DNA of 64,000 bases from Flagellimonas marinaquae (GTDB lineage: Bacteria; Bacteroidota; Bacteroidia; Flavobacteriales; Flavobacteriaceae), in NCBI RefSeq assembly GCF_003992675.1, contig NZ_RZMZ01000012.1, positions 1 to 64,000 on the forward strand, written 5' to 3'. Of this stretch, positions 7,954 to 17,077 are shown piece after piece (the stretch's first letter is position 1; every line of letters starts with the position of its first letter). The position numbers and the translations under genes are program-made. The notes under the pieces were generated by a model. The model searched no databases. It was not told the origin of the DNA and saw only the letters and a list, made by a program, of their open reading frames with translations.

Positions 7954-8275
7954 CATTCAATGTTGATGGTTGCCTCCTCTCGTACGGTAACCCATGTAAG
8001 CTGACGGCAGCAACGCTTCTTCTGGCACCAATTGTTTCTCTATCTAGTTGGATAGCTGGCTCAAAAAAAGGTTGCTAATCAACTCATTAGCGAATTTTAG
8101 TCGTTTTCAATTTCACTTTTCAGATGCTACTATTACTCATCTTGGATATTTAATATCTATAAAATAATAGTAAAACTATTAAATATGTTAGTTTAACTAT
8201 TATTTATGAATAGTAATAGTATTAATTTCGAGGTTTGCATCTATTTTTGCTGGATTAAATAAAACTTTGCAACCG
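7954..8275. promoter_or_regulatory. Control region of the carbonic anhydrase gene with repeated TAATAGT heptamers
   Basis: No gene is seen here. Five exact TAATAGT/ACTATTA heptamers occur within 92 bp: 8129-8135 (-), 8165-8171 (+), 8175-8181 (-), 8196-8202 (-) and 8214-8220 (+). The pair at 8165/8175 is a palindrome with a 3-bp spacer. The last heptamer ends 21 bp before the -7-like box TATTTTTG (8242-8249), about where a -33 region would lie. This is a plausible multi-site operator; the regulator is unknown. Confidence 0.55.
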
Positions 8276-9010
8276 ATGAAAAATAATTTGAATACGTTCG
8301 TTTTTGTACTCTCTTTGTTGGGCTTCAACACACTTTCAGCTCAAATGGGAGAGACCGTGGAAATTAGTAGAAGTGCTATACTTGTGGAGGATGTGTTGAC
8401 CGCAGAGGAACAGGCTGCGTTGACCCCTAACGATGTGTTGTTGCAGTTTCAGGCAGGTAATGAGCGTTTCGTGAGGAGCGATTTGACCGCACGGGACCAT
8501 TCCTTCCAAATCCGTGAAACAGCTGGTGCCCAGTATCCCAAGGCCATTGTTTTATCCTGCGTTGATAGTCGAGTTCCTGTGGAGGATGTTTTTGATAAGG
8601 GCATAGGCGATATTTTTGTTGCACGCGTGGCTGGAAATTTCGTGAACAACGATATTTTGGGAAGTATGGAGTTTGCCACCAAAGTAGCGGGAGCCAAATT
8701 GATTTTGGTGATGGCGCACGAGAATTGTGGCGCCATCCATGCGGCGATAGATGGCGTAGAACTTGGAAATATAACTGCCATGTTACAAAATATAAAACCA
8801 GCGGTTGAAATGTCCACCAAATCCGAAGGGGAACGTACGTCCAAAAACAGGCTACTAGTTCATGAAGTGGCAGAAAACAACGTATATCAGACCATTGATA
8901 ACATAAAGAAGGGTAGCCCCATTTTGAAAGAAATGTTCGATAAAGGTGAAATAGATATCCGTGGAGCGGTTTACGATATGGATACAGGAGTGGTTAATTT
9001 CTTGGATTGA
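8276..9010 (+). CDS. Exported beta-carbonic anhydrase
   Basis: Catalyses CO2 + H2O to bicarbonate + H+. The 244-residue protein starts at ATG 8276; a TTG nine bases earlier is less likely. A signal peptide (NTFVFVLSLLGFNTLSAQ) predicts a periplasmic enzyme, unlike most cytoplasmic beta-class enzymes. The zinc site is complete: Cys95-x-Asp97-x-Arg99 in CVDSR and His148-x-x-Cys151 in HENC. The 50-residue spacer between signal peptide and domain is not recognised. It is a single gene with the -7 box TATTTTTG 27 bp before the start and TAATAGT repeats further up, and it is closed by a large hairpin. Periplasmic placement suggests CO2/bicarbonate supply or pH control at the cell surface. Confidence 0.93.
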   Translation: MKNNLNTFVFVLSLLGFNTLSAQMGETVEISRSAILVEDVLTAEEQAALTPNDVLLQFQAGNERFVRSDLTARDHSFQIRETAGAQYPKAIVLSCVDSRVPVEDVFDKGIGDIFVARVAGNFVNNDILGSMEFATKVAGAKLILVMAHENCGAIHAAIDGVELGNITAMLQNIKPAVEMSTKSEGERTSKNRLLVHEVAENNVYQTIDNIKKGSPILKEMFDKGEIDIRGAVYDMDTGVVNFLD

Positions 9011-9047
9011 TTTTGAAAGAAACCATTTCCTTATAAAATTTGATAAA

Positions 9048-9182
9048 AAGGGGCTGTCTTAAAAGCGGTACTATTTGAACCTTGTCAGGTTGAGCGCAGT
9101 CGAAACCCATTGATTAGCAATGTGTCTTAAGTTCTCGACTGCGCTCGAACAGATAGGTAAACAGCTTTTTAGACAGCCCCTT
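9048..9182. repeat. 135-bp hairpin repeat with terminal inverted repeats, between convergent genes
   Basis: The outer arms 9048-9066 (AAGGGGCTGTCTTAAAAGC) and 9164-9182 are inverted repeats matching at 18 of 19 positions. An inner inverted repeat of GAGCGCAGTCGA lies near 9092-9103 and 9135-9146. It fills the space between the convergent carbonic anhydrase and PorP genes and probably acts as a two-way terminator. The nested structure looks like a MITE or REP-type mobile repeat; I recall similar GAGCGCAGTCGA hairpins in flavobacterial intergenic DNA, but cannot search. Confidence 0.7.
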
Positions 9183-9201
9183 CTCTTATGCAAATTACAG
9201 T

Positions 9202-10092
9202 TTACATTTTCAACCGCATAAACAGCTCGTGGGTGTTGTTGTCCAGTCCATCAATCGGGTTTTGGATAGAAGTTTCGTAAGCATATCCCAAATTGAATCC
9301 ATTGCCGATGTTGAACAAGAACAGTCCGCTAATACTCTCATCATGTCGATAACTGGCCCCAAACTCAAAGCGTTCCCCAAAGTCCAGGATGCCGGTTAGT
9401 TCCACCGAGATAGGTGATGCATCCACATAACGGAACATGCCCATCGTTTTTAGGTCAAGGGTCCGTCCCAGTAAAAAGGTGTACCCCCCGCTCAAATAGG
9501 CGTGCATGCGGTCTACACCTAGAAAGGCATTTCCATCACGTTCCTGTAAACGGTCTGGGGTCAACAGCTTAGGTGCCGAGAGGGAAGCAAAATACCTATC
9601 GTGTTTCAAATAGACGCCCGCCCCGACATTTGGGGTAAAACGGCTTTCATAGTCCATCAGGGCGCCATCTTGGCCTACACCGTAGGTGACAAGGCCTTGT
9701 GTGTTGGCATCGTAGGAGTTCGCGCTTCCCTTGATTCCGAAATAAAGGGTGTGCTCTTCATCCAACTGCACGTTGTACGACACATCAATGGCCACCCAGG
9801 TTTGTTGTTCGATAAATGTCCGATCATTTAGAATGGAGGCCCCGAGCCCCACATTTTTGCCCACGGGCATCCCGAAGATGCCACTCTGGCTCTCGGGAGC
9901 TCCCTCGATGCCCGCCCATTGGCTGCGAATTCCCAAAGCGAATTCTGCAGCCTCCGAACTCCCTACGAAGGCAGGGTTGTAAATGTTCATGTTATATCGG
10001 TAAAAGGTATAGTTGGGGTCCTGTTGGGCGTTTGCTGTAGAGCAGATCACAAGGAACAGGGCCAGTAATTTTATGTTATTGAAAAGTCTCAT
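9202..10092 (-). CDS. PorP/SprF family outer membrane protein (T9SS partner)
   Basis: A 296-residue protein with a signal peptide (LALFLVICSTANAQ) and the family opening QDPNYTFYRYNMNIYNPAFVGS, then alternating beta-strand sequence ending FMRLKM as in a beta-barrel. PorP/SprF proteins sit in the outer membrane and are thought to work with proteins carrying type-B T9SS C-terminal domains, as SprF does for SprB. It is the last gene of a minus-strand trio, 26 bp after the giant adhesin that has such a domain, so it is probably that adhesin's dedicated partner. The family call is strong; the specific partner is inferred from position. Confidence 0.9.
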   Translation of the reverse strand: MRLFNNIKLLALFLVICSTANAQQDPNYTFYRYNMNIYNPAFVGSSEAAEFALGIRSQWAGIEGAPESQSGIFGMPVGKNVGLGASILNDRTFIEQQTWVAIDVSYNVQLDEEHTLYFGIKGSANSYDANTQGLVTYGVGQDGALMDYESRFTPNVGAGVYLKHDRYFASLSAPKLLTPDRLQERDGNAFLGVDRMHAYLSGGYTFLLGRTLDLKTMGMFRYVDASPISVELTGILDFGERFEFGASYRHDESISGLFLFNIGNGFNLGYAYETSIQNPIDGLDNNTHELFMRLKM

Positions 10093-10118
10093 TGTTGTAG
10101 TATGGTTTTTTGTTGGTA

Positions 10119-13100
10119 TTAATAGTTGATGAATATCCAGCCCTGTAACGGCGCACTTCCATCGCCAAGGTCTATGATGTATAGATAAGATCCTGCGGGA
10201 AGTTTTTCGTTCCTACTTTTATAGAAACCTTCCCAATTGTTACGGTAGGATTTAGTGGCAAACACTTCGTGACCCCATCGGTTGTAGACTTTGACCACGT
10301 TGTTCGGGTAATTGTCTATCCCTGGTATGATCCAGGCATCGTTGTTACCGTCCCCGTTAGGCGTAAAGGCCTGGGCGGGTACCAATAATGGTTCTTCGTC
10401 CGTAGGAAAGGCATCATCGAAATCGGCAACGCCGTCGTTGTCGTCATCTTCATCCATGGTATCGGGGATGCCATCGCCATCGGTATCCATGGGTTTGCTG
10501 GACGCATCGATAGGGTCGGTCCCTTCCATCAGTTCTACTTCATCGGAGTATCCGTCCCCGTCATCATCAGTATCTGCATTGTCCCCAATACCATCTCCAT
10601 CGGTATCCACAGTTTCACTGGCATCCATTGGGAAATCATCCTCGCTGTCAGGGATGCCATCATTGTCATCATCATTGTCTACATTGTCGCCTAAGCCGTC
10701 TCCATCGTTATCCGTATCGGTTACGCCGTCGTTATCATCATCGATATCTGCGTTATCACCAATACCATCACCGTCTACATCGGAGGTTTCGTTGGGGTCG
10801 TTGGGGAAGGCATCTTCAGCGTCTGGCACACCATCGTTGTCTGCATCATCGTCGGCGTTGTCGCCAGTTCCGTCACCATCGGTGTCGGTATCCTCGGAAG
10901 CATCCTTCGGGAAGGCATCTTCGGTATCCGGAGTACCGTCGTTATCATCGTCGCCATCGGTGTTGTCTCCTGTTCCGTCACCATCTGTGTCCGTATTTTC
11001 GGAAGCATCCTTCGGGAAGGCATCTTCGTTATCCGGAGTACCGTCGTTATCATCGTCGCCATCGGCGTTGTCGCCAGTTCCGTCACCATCGGTGTCGGTA
11101 TCCTCGGAAGCATCCTTCGGGAAGGCATCCTCGGTATCCGGAGTACCATCGTTATCGTCGTCCTCATCGGTATTGTCGCCAGTACCGTCGCCGTCTGTAT
11201 CGGTATCCTCGGAAGCATCTTTCGGGAAGGCATCTTCGTTGTCAGGTGTTCCGTCATTGTCGTCATCTTCGTCGGTATTGTCCCCTGTTCCGTCCCCATC
11301 AGTATCGGTATCTTCGGAAGCGTGCTTCGGAAAGGCATCTTCGTTGTCTGGAGTACCGTCGTTATCATCATCGTCATCGGCATTGTCGCCTGTTCCGTCA
11401 CCGTCTGTATCGGTATCTTCGGAAGCATCCTTCGGGAAGGCATCTTCGTTGTCCGGAGTGCCGTCGTTATCATCGTCCTCGTCGGCATTGTCGCCTGTTC
11501 CATCACCATCGGTGTCGGTATCCTCGGTAGGATCTTTCGGAAAGGCATCTTCGCTGTCCGGCGTACCATCGTTATCGTCGTCCTCGTCGGCATTGTCGCC
11601 AGTTCCGTCACCGTCCGTATCGGTATCTTCGGAAGCATCTTTCGGGAAAGCATCCTCAGAATCGGGAGTGCCGTCGTTGTCATCGTCGTCGTCGGCATTG
11701 TCGCCTGTTCCGTCACCGTCCGTATCGGTATCCTCGGTAGGATCTTTCGGGAAGGCATCTTCGCTGTCCGGCGTACCGTCGTTATCGTCGTCCTCGTCGG
11801 CATTGTCGCCTGTTCCGTCACCGTCCGTATCGGTATTTTCGGAAGCATCTTTAGGGAAAGCATCATCCGAATCGGGTGTACCGTCGTTGTCATCATCGTC
11901 ATCGGCATTGTCGCCTGTTCCGTCACCGTCGGTATCGGTATCTTCGGAAGCATCCTTCGGGAAAGCGTCCTCGGTATCGGGAGTACCGTCGTTATCGTCG
12001 TCGTCATCCAAATCATCCTGGATTCCATCACCATCCGTGTCCTGCGAAGCGTTGATACTTGCGGTATAGCTGGAAGCACTAACCGCGTCATCGTTGTCCT
12101 TCACTTTGAATGAGAAAGAGCTATAACTGTCTCCGTACTCACCAATGGCCGTTAAGTAGGTCAATAGGGATATGTCATCGATCATATCATTGACCCCTAC
12201 CGCTGAACCATTGTACTCCAAGATACCTTTGGCGGGCAACGATATTACTTGAATACCATTAAAGGAATCATTGGGGTCCACATCGGTAAAAGTAAAGTCT
12301 GCTGTCGTAAAGGTGTAGGCGGCATCCTGAATCACTTCCACGGTGCTATTGGCTCCTGATGGAACATCGTTCACGTTGGTGATGTTCAAGGTTGCAGTCA
12401 CGGTCTGCGAAAAGGAAACGGCATCTTCAAAATTATAGGTAAAGCTATCCGTTGCCGATTCGTCACCATTGTGCTCGTAGGTAAAGGTTCCATCTGGATT
12501 AAAGGTAAATGCTGCTGCATGGGAAGGATTGGTAATGATGTGGTATACCAAATCATCTCCGTCGATTTCCACATCGTTGGTGGATACGTCATCGTTTAAG
12601 GTGGCATTTTCATCCAAATTGAAGCTATCGTCATTGGCTATTGGCTCGTCGTCCTCTGGTAAAATAGAAAGCGTAATGTTTGCTGTAACTTTCTGTCCTT
12701 GGTCATCCAACTCGTAGGTTACCGTATCGGTACCATTTTCATTGGCATTTGGTGTGTAAATCACTTGATTACTGCTGTTGACCACGGCATTTCCCTTGGT
12801 TCCTTGGGCGGTTATGGTCACTGTTGGGGTAGCACCCATATCGTACACATCGTTGTAGAGCACATCGATGGGGTCCGACACGGTATCCTCGTCCAAAATA
12901 GCCAAATCATCGTCGGAACTAACCACTAGGGTAATGTTATAAGGGCCAAATGTTGCGGTTCCCACATTTCCTGCATTGTCTTTTACTTCAGCGTGAATGT
13001 ACCAGCCAGCACCCCCGGTATTGAAGGACGTGGTCTTGGACTGACTATTGCTCCAAGAACTCCATGAAGCGTGGTCGGTTGTAGGTGCAGAGACACTTTG

Positions 13101-15350
13101 GATTTTGGCAAATCGCTGCACGTCAAAGCCGCTGCCACCATTTTCATCTTGGAACACCAACTGAATATCCGTGTTGGTATCCAAGTTTCCACTGGTTGGG
13201 TTGGCTGTGATGGTCGGGTCGGTATTATCATCCACAATCGTCAGGGTACGATAAAAGGGTTCGGACCAAACCCCTGTATTGGTCTGTGTCCGTAGGCTTA
13301 TAATGTAATCTGCTGACAGATTGTTGTAAGCCGAAAAATCGGTCATGGGCGTACCAGCATTATAAATTTGGGTGTCAGAAGGATTCCCGTCGGTATCATA
13401 GGTACGTTGGGTAACGATCCATTCCTGTACGGATAGGGTTCTTCCGTAGGGGTCAACCGAATTATCCACAATTCCAATGGTCATATTGCCCGTATAGGTA
13501 TTGATCAAATCGGGTTGGATGTTGAACTGCGCAATGGGCAAATCCGTTGCTCCGCCTGAACTGGCTGTTTTTTCAACGTAGATACTGGTTGGACTGCTCC
13601 AAGTGCCTTGGTGGTCCTGAACCCTCAGCATCACCAAATATTCTCCATCGGGAACGGAGTTTTTATCAAATTGTCCAATGGTCCAATCGTTGGTTGAGGT
13701 GGCATCTACGGCCTTCCATTTCCATTCGGATTGGTTGATACCGTTATTGGCACCCCCATCCAAATCGTATGAGGTGTTGTTGATGAATCCGGTATCCGCA
13801 CTATAAGTAAAACTGGCCACTGGTTTCCTGTGAAAGAAAAGGGTAGTGGGCGCGGTTGGCAAATCCTCAAAAGTGAAAGAGTATTTACCCGGTTTTTCAT
13901 AGAATTCCGGTACATCTTCCAAATAGAGTCCGTCCCAAGATACCTTTCCGGTGTTGTTATCAAAATAAGTTTCGTCATGCGTAATCTTCCATCTTCCCGA
14001 AGGATAACTGGCATTGGCCGTATTGGATTTTAACTGGGCGGGGTCTACGTCGATTTCGACCGAGGTGCCCGCAATAAAGAATTCCCCTGCGGTAACGGTC
14101 CCAAATTGATACTGATCGTAAATGTATTGCGCCATATCGTCCATCCAGCTTGACCAGCTTCCAGCATCCCGGTTGATGAAGGTTCCCTGAGCGTTGTTCT
14201 GTTGAATAAAACGTTCAAACTGCGCTTGGTTGGCATTGGTTCCCCAGCCGAGATAGTGGATATCTTCATTGATGGTACGCATCAAAATTTCGGAAAGGTC
14301 TTGATCACTATCAAAATCGGCAACTTCGATATCATCCAAGTTGACGTTAAAACGCAGAGCACTGTTTCTCCACTGTGGTTCACGAAGTACGTCCTTGAAG
14401 GCACGTAGCTCCAATTTTTCGATATTGATATCCTTGAAATAGGCATTTTGCTGTTCATGTACATAGAATCCGTAACTGCCTGAAGGGAAAGAAGTATCTG
14501 TGATGTCAAAAGATTGGATCCAGTCGGTGCCAGCATTGCCGCCACCACCTCTACGCGAGATTTTGATGTTGTCGCCCGACATTTCTATTTTAAAATCAAT
14601 TTTTTGGCCATTGTAGAAGGCGGCGAACATATCGGCCCTGTTGGCATCCCATCCGTAGGTGGCCGAGCCGGAACGTCCGCTACTGGTGTTCACAGCCAAA
14701 ATGGTAGTAACCCCGTTTTCTCTTTTTAAGATGGCCTCGGCTGGAAACCCGTCACCATTGGCGTAGTTCATTAGGTTTCCACAATACGTGTGGTTGTCGA
14801 TGATATAAGCGTAGAAATTGTCGTTATCTACCTTTCTAAAGATAAACCCAACTTCCGCATGGGTGTAGGGTGAACCGGATAGTCCGAATGTGGCGGATAT
14901 GGTCCCGTCGGCTACATCCCCAGTTGGGTCGTACATCGCATAGCCGTAACCGTTATATCTGTTTACGAAATCTGCGATGATTTGATTGGTTCCTGAATCA
15001 AAGGAAAAGTAATCTCCCGTGTAAGAGGAGTGAACAGGAGGCTCAGTACCGTTGAAATTCATTTTGTTCCAGCTGTTAAAAATGTCGCTGGCATCTGCTT
15101 GATCGGAAGAAATGGAACTCCGTTGAAAGGCTTCCACTCTTAGTTTGCCCAGTGGGATTCCTTTGGCATACATGGCCTGTTCCAAATCGTTCTCAAAAGT
15201 GGAAAGATCCAAATTTGCTGATCCAACAGTGACCATTACATCCACATTTGGTCCCTGTTGTACTGTCATATCTACTGTTTGGGCCTGAATAGCACCGCAA
15301 AGCAGAAAAAGGGTGAAAAGTGTTAGTGAGGTTTGTAAAAAATGTTTCAT
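10119..15350 (-). CDS. Giant T9SS-exported surface protein with cadherin-like domains and thrombospondin type 3 repeats
   Basis: 1743 residues. In order: signal peptide (1-23); a lectin/LamG-like beta region (about 90-310); PKD/Ig-like segments to about 800; cadherin/VCBS-like tandem domains (about 810-1090, e.g. DDEPIANDDSFNLDENATL and NITNVNDVPSG); about 15 thrombospondin type 3 units (about 1098-1650); and a type-B gliding-motility C-terminal domain (from about 1660: FTPNGDGNNDAWIIPGI, KVYNRWGHEVF, LPAGSYLYIIDLGDG). The repeats contain DxDxDGxxD calcium loops, so the stalk should stiffen with calcium. The C-terminal domain marks secretion by T9SS. The gene is flanked by a DUF4347-like gene (11 bp upstream) and PorP/SprF (26 bp downstream). 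Likely role: cell-surface adhesion or gliding. The ligand is unknown. Confidence 0.92.
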   Translation of the reverse strand: MKHFLQTSLTLFTLFLLCGAIQAQTVDMTVQQGPNVDVMVTVGSANLDLSTFENDLEQAMYAKGIPLGKLRVEAFQRSSISSDQADASDIFNSWNKMNFNGTEPPVHSSYTGDYFSFDSGTNQIIADFVNRYNGYGYAMYDPTGDVADGTISATFGLSGSPYTHAEVGFIFRKVDNDNFYAYIIDNHTYCGNLMNYANGDGFPAEAILKRENGVTTILAVNTSSGRSGSATYGWDANRADMFAAFYNGQKIDFKIEMSGDNIKISRRGGGGNAGTDWIQSFDITDTSFPSGSYGFYVHEQQNAYFKDINIEKLELRAFKDVLREPQWRNSALRFNVNLDDIEVADFDSDQDLSEILMRTINEDIHYLGWGTNANQAQFERFIQQNNAQGTFINRDAGSWSSWMDDMAQYIYDQYQFGTVTAGEFFIAGTSVEIDVDPAQLKSNTANASYPSGRWKITHDETYFDNNTGKVSWDGLYLEDVPEFYEKPGKYSFTFEDLPTAPTTLFFHRKPVASFTYSADTGFINNTSYDLDGGANNGINQSEWKWKAVDATSTNDWTIGQFDKNSVPDGEYLVMLRVQDHQGTWSSPTSIYVEKTASSGGATDLPIAQFNIQPDLINTYTGNMTIGIVDNSVDPYGRTLSVQEWIVTQRTYDTDGNPSDTQIYNAGTPMTDFSAYNNLSADYIISLRTQTNTGVWSEPFYRTLTIVDDNTDPTITANPTSGNLDTNTDIQLVFQDENGGSGFDVQRFAKIQSVSAPTTDHASWSSWSNSQSKTTSFNTGGAGWYIHAEVKDNAGNVGTATFGPYNITLVVSSDDDLAILDEDTVSDPIDVLYNDVYDMGATPTVTITAQGTKGNAVVNSSNQVIYTPNANENGTDTVTYELDDQGQKVTANITLSILPEDDEPIANDDSFNLDENATLNDDVSTNDVEIDGDDLVYHIITNPSHAAAFTFNPDGTFTYEHNGDESATDSFTYNFEDAVSFSQTVTATLNITNVNDVPSGANSTVEVIQDAAYTFTTADFTFTDVDPNDSFNGIQVISLPAKGILEYNGSAVGVNDMIDDISLLTYLTAIGEYGDSYSSFSFKVKDNDDAVSASSYTASINASQDTDGDGIQDDLDDDDDNDGTPDTEDAFPKDASEDTDTDGDGTGDNADDDDDNDGTPDSDDAFPKDASENTDTDGDGTGDNADEDDDNDGTPDSEDAFPKDPTEDTDTDGDGTGDNADDDDDNDGTPDSEDAFPKDASEDTDTDGDGTGDNADEDDDNDGTPDSEDAFPKDPTEDTDTDGDGTGDNADEDDDNDGTPDNEDAFPKDASEDTDTDGDGTGDNADDDDDNDGTPDNEDAFPKHASEDTDTDGDGTGDNTDEDDDNDGTPDNEDAFPKDASEDTDTDGDGTGDNTDEDDDNDGTPDTEDAFPKDASEDTDTDGDGTGDNADGDDDNDGTPDNEDAFPKDASENTDTDGDGTGDNTDGDDDNDGTPDTEDAFPKDASEDTDTDGDGTGDNADDDADNDGVPDAEDAFPNDPNETSDVDGDGIGDNADIDDDNDGVTDTDNDGDGLGDNVDNDDDNDGIPDSEDDFPMDASETVDTDGDGIGDNADTDDDGDGYSDEVELMEGTDPIDASSKPMDTDGDGIPDTMDEDDDNDGVADFDDAFPTDEEPLLVPAQAFTPNGDGNNDAWIIPGIDNYPNNVVKVYNRWGHEVFATKSYRNNWEGFYKSRNEKLPAGSYLYIIDLGDGSAPLQGWIFINY
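10396..12050 (-). repeat. Tandem 105-bp coding repeats (thrombospondin type 3 array)
   Basis: The core of the array repeats every 105 bp exactly; for example, the TTCGGGAAGG word encoding F-P-K recurs at 10906 and 11011. Each unit encodes 35 residues of the form DTDTDGDGTGDNADEDDDND followed by GTPDxEDAFPKDAS. About 12 units are near-identical and those at the 10.4-10.8 kb end are more diverged. Such homogeneity implies recent expansion or gene conversion, and copy number may vary between strains or be mis-assembled. Confidence 0.92.
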
Positions 15351-15361
15351 GGTTGGTTGTT

Positions 15362-15910
15362 CTATTTAAGTATTGAACTATTGATAGTCTGGTTCATCGT
15401 CGTGTGGTCAAAATCCAAACTGCCATCCAAAATGGAACTACAGTTATTGGGAACCCCGATATTGAGATAGGAGCGTTCGCTGATTTGTTTTATTAGCGCA
15501 AGACCCTCTGGATTAGATCCTAGATTGCAATCGTAAACTAGAAGTTGGAAATTGGTTCCCTGATATAGGCCTTCGAGCATAGAAAATTCAAATTCTTGTG
15601 CTACATGTTGGGTGTCATAGGTTATCCCTCCAAGTTCAAAGGCATTGTAAGTGGTATTAACAAACAAGTGAATAGTTTGTATCGAACTGTTTTGCTGAAC
15701 ATATTCCCGAATGGTTTTCCATGGATTATCTTCTCCGTTGATTTCCAAAATGTCGCTATTGGATGGGAGTCTGCTTAGGATATCCTGTTTTTGGTAATAT
15801 TGGGCATCCATTACCACCACATCGCTGCTTTGGGCCTTGGAAACTCCGATTGCCATAAGGGTTAGGAGCAAAAAGTTCATTAAGGTTTTTAGGTTGATGA
15901 CTGTTTTCAT
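15362..15910 (-). CDS. Exported stand-alone DUF4347-like protein
   Basis: 182 residues with a signal peptide ending near VSKAQ. The mature part matches the order of a DUF4347 domain: a first strand (DVVVMDAQYY), a middle segment (SIQTIHLFVNTTYNAFELGG) where family members usually have a His-Gly-Ser turn, and a late segment LLVYDCNLGSNPEGLALIKQI that parallels the family's LLLYGCNVAxGxxGxxFI. DUF4347 normally forms the N-terminal part of very large repeat adhesins; here it is a separate gene 11 bp upstream of one. The usual SHGS motif reads VNTT, so any catalytic role is doubtful. The family match is by pattern memory. Confidence 0.65.
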   Translation of the reverse strand: MKTVINLKTLMNFLLLTLMAIGVSKAQSSDVVVMDAQYYQKQDILSRLPSNSDILEINGEDNPWKTIREYVQQNSSIQTIHLFVNTTYNAFELGGITYDTQHVAQEFEFSMLEGLYQGTNFQLLVYDCNLGSNPEGLALIKQISERSYLNIGVPNNCSSILDGSLDFDHTTMNQTINSSILK

Positions 15911-16362
15911 GGGTTGATTGCGTTTAGGTTTTCGTAAATAATTTTAGGGTTCAAGTTTTGTTTGAAAGTGGACATGAATCGTCCTGGCCGCGATTTGCAG
16001 CTATTTTTTTCGTATTTGTAGCAATTGCTACATCACGTTATTGTTAAAAAAGGTCTAGAATAGAGAATTGGAATAGTAGAGCTATGTCATAATTGTTGGA
16101 AATTGTTTTTGAAATTCATTTCTTATTATTTCTTACAAAAAATAATCAATAGTTGTAATCTATTTCTTATTTACATTTTAAGAAACGGAGGTGTATATGC
16201 CTTATTTCAAAAAATCGTTCCATAAATTGACAAAAATCAATTTAATGGTATTTTCTTACATATATTGAGAGGAATGTTGTTGAAATAAAGTACCTGAAAC
16301 TCTAAAAAAAAATATTTTGGCATGAGGGTAGAGTGCTACCTCAAGAAAAGGTGGTTTTAGGT
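15911..16362. other. Leader region of the surface-protein operon
   Basis: This 450-bp AT-rich stretch has no convincing gene. It probably holds the promoter for the minus-strand DUF4347/adhesin/PorP operon, but no clear TAnnTTTG box was seen on that strand. The main feature is a perfect palindrome at 16017-16032, listed separately. Confidence 0.5.
16017..16032. promoter_or_regulatory. 16-bp palindrome, candidate Crp/Fnr-type operator
   Basis: TGTAGCAATTGCTACA is a perfect palindrome 107 bp upstream of the DUF4347 start. It shares the word TTGTAGCAATT with the inverted repeat at 19275-19295. A Crp/Fnr-family regulator gene lies about 330 bp away, and such proteins bind short palindromes of this kind. 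Linking them is inference. Confidence 0.5.
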
Positions 16363-16980
16363 CTATCGGGTTTCGGAGCTCGTTTTGCTCTGCTCTTTCA
16401 TTAGCCTTGACAAGGTTTCCGGTCTCATGGCCAAATAGGAAGCCAAGTACTTTCTGGGGATACGTTCAACAATTTGAGGTTTTATTTGGTCCATAAAAAA
16501 TGCCAGACGTTTACGTGCATTGGGTATCCGGGCTAAATAGACCCTGTGTTCGGCCAAAATGTAGTATTCTTCCATAAGAATCCTGTTGATGTGGCGCATT
16601 TCAGGAAAGTGGTTCAGACAGTATTTGTAATCCTCGTATTCGAGATAGTCGCAATGGGTATGCTCCAGACTTTGAATGTATTCCTGGCTTTCTTGATTGC
16701 GGAAAAAACCGGTGATGGAGGTACAGACTTCGTTCTCTGAATCGATCCAAGTAGTGATATCCGTGCCTTCACTCATAAAATATCCCCGCACCATACCTTT
16801 TTTTATAAGGTACAGACGATTACATATTTCCCCAGCCTTACTGATCAATTCATTTTTTTGAAAGGAACAGCTTTTGATGTTATCAATTAAGAATGCTTTG
16901 AGACTTGGACTGACGGGGTAAATTGAATTGAGGAAGAAAACAATGTATAGGTTTTTATCGGAATTCTCTTTGGGAGACAT
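16363..16980 (-). CDS. Crp/Fnr family transcriptional regulator
   Basis: 205 residues. The N-terminal cyclic-nucleotide-binding-type beta-barrel is visible (FQKNELISKAGEICNRLYLIKKGMVRGYF), followed by the dimer helix and a short C-terminal winged helix (IPRKYLASYLAMRPETLSRLM). This is the common ~190-205-aa Bacteroidota Crp/Fnr type. No cysteine cluster for an Fe-S site is seen at the N-terminus, so it is not a canonical oxygen-sensing Fnr. It is monocistronic. Its ligand and targets are unknown; nearby palindromes (16017, 19275) are possible sites. Confidence 0.88.
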   Translation of the reverse strand: MSPKENSDKNLYIVFFLNSIYPVSPSLKAFLIDNIKSCSFQKNELISKAGEICNRLYLIKKGMVRGYFMSEGTDITTWIDSENEVCTSITGFFRNQESQEYIQSLEHTHCDYLEYEDYKYCLNHFPEMRHINRILMEEYYILAEHRVYLARIPNARKRLAFFMDQIKPQIVERIPRKYLASYLAMRPETLSRLMKEQSKTSSETR

Positions 16981-17077
16981 TTACGTATTGGTTTGGTTGA
17001 AAGTTATATTATGCTATAAAGATAATATATCGTACTAAAAATAATACACTAAAGGAGTTCCATGGTTTTATGCTGTT

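Noticed and set aside
10396-12050. Possible CRISPR-like array (regular 105-bp repeats)
   Set aside because: The whole unit is repeated, with no unique spacers, and it is coding in frame with thrombospondin type 3 motifs.
10312-12069. A 585-residue serine/proline-rich frame on the plus strand opposite the repeat array
   Set aside because: It is the mirror of the 105-bp Asp-rich repeats: reverse complement of GAT/GAC/GAA codons yields long Ser-rich open frames. It has no family similarity and lies wholly antisense to a well-supported gene.
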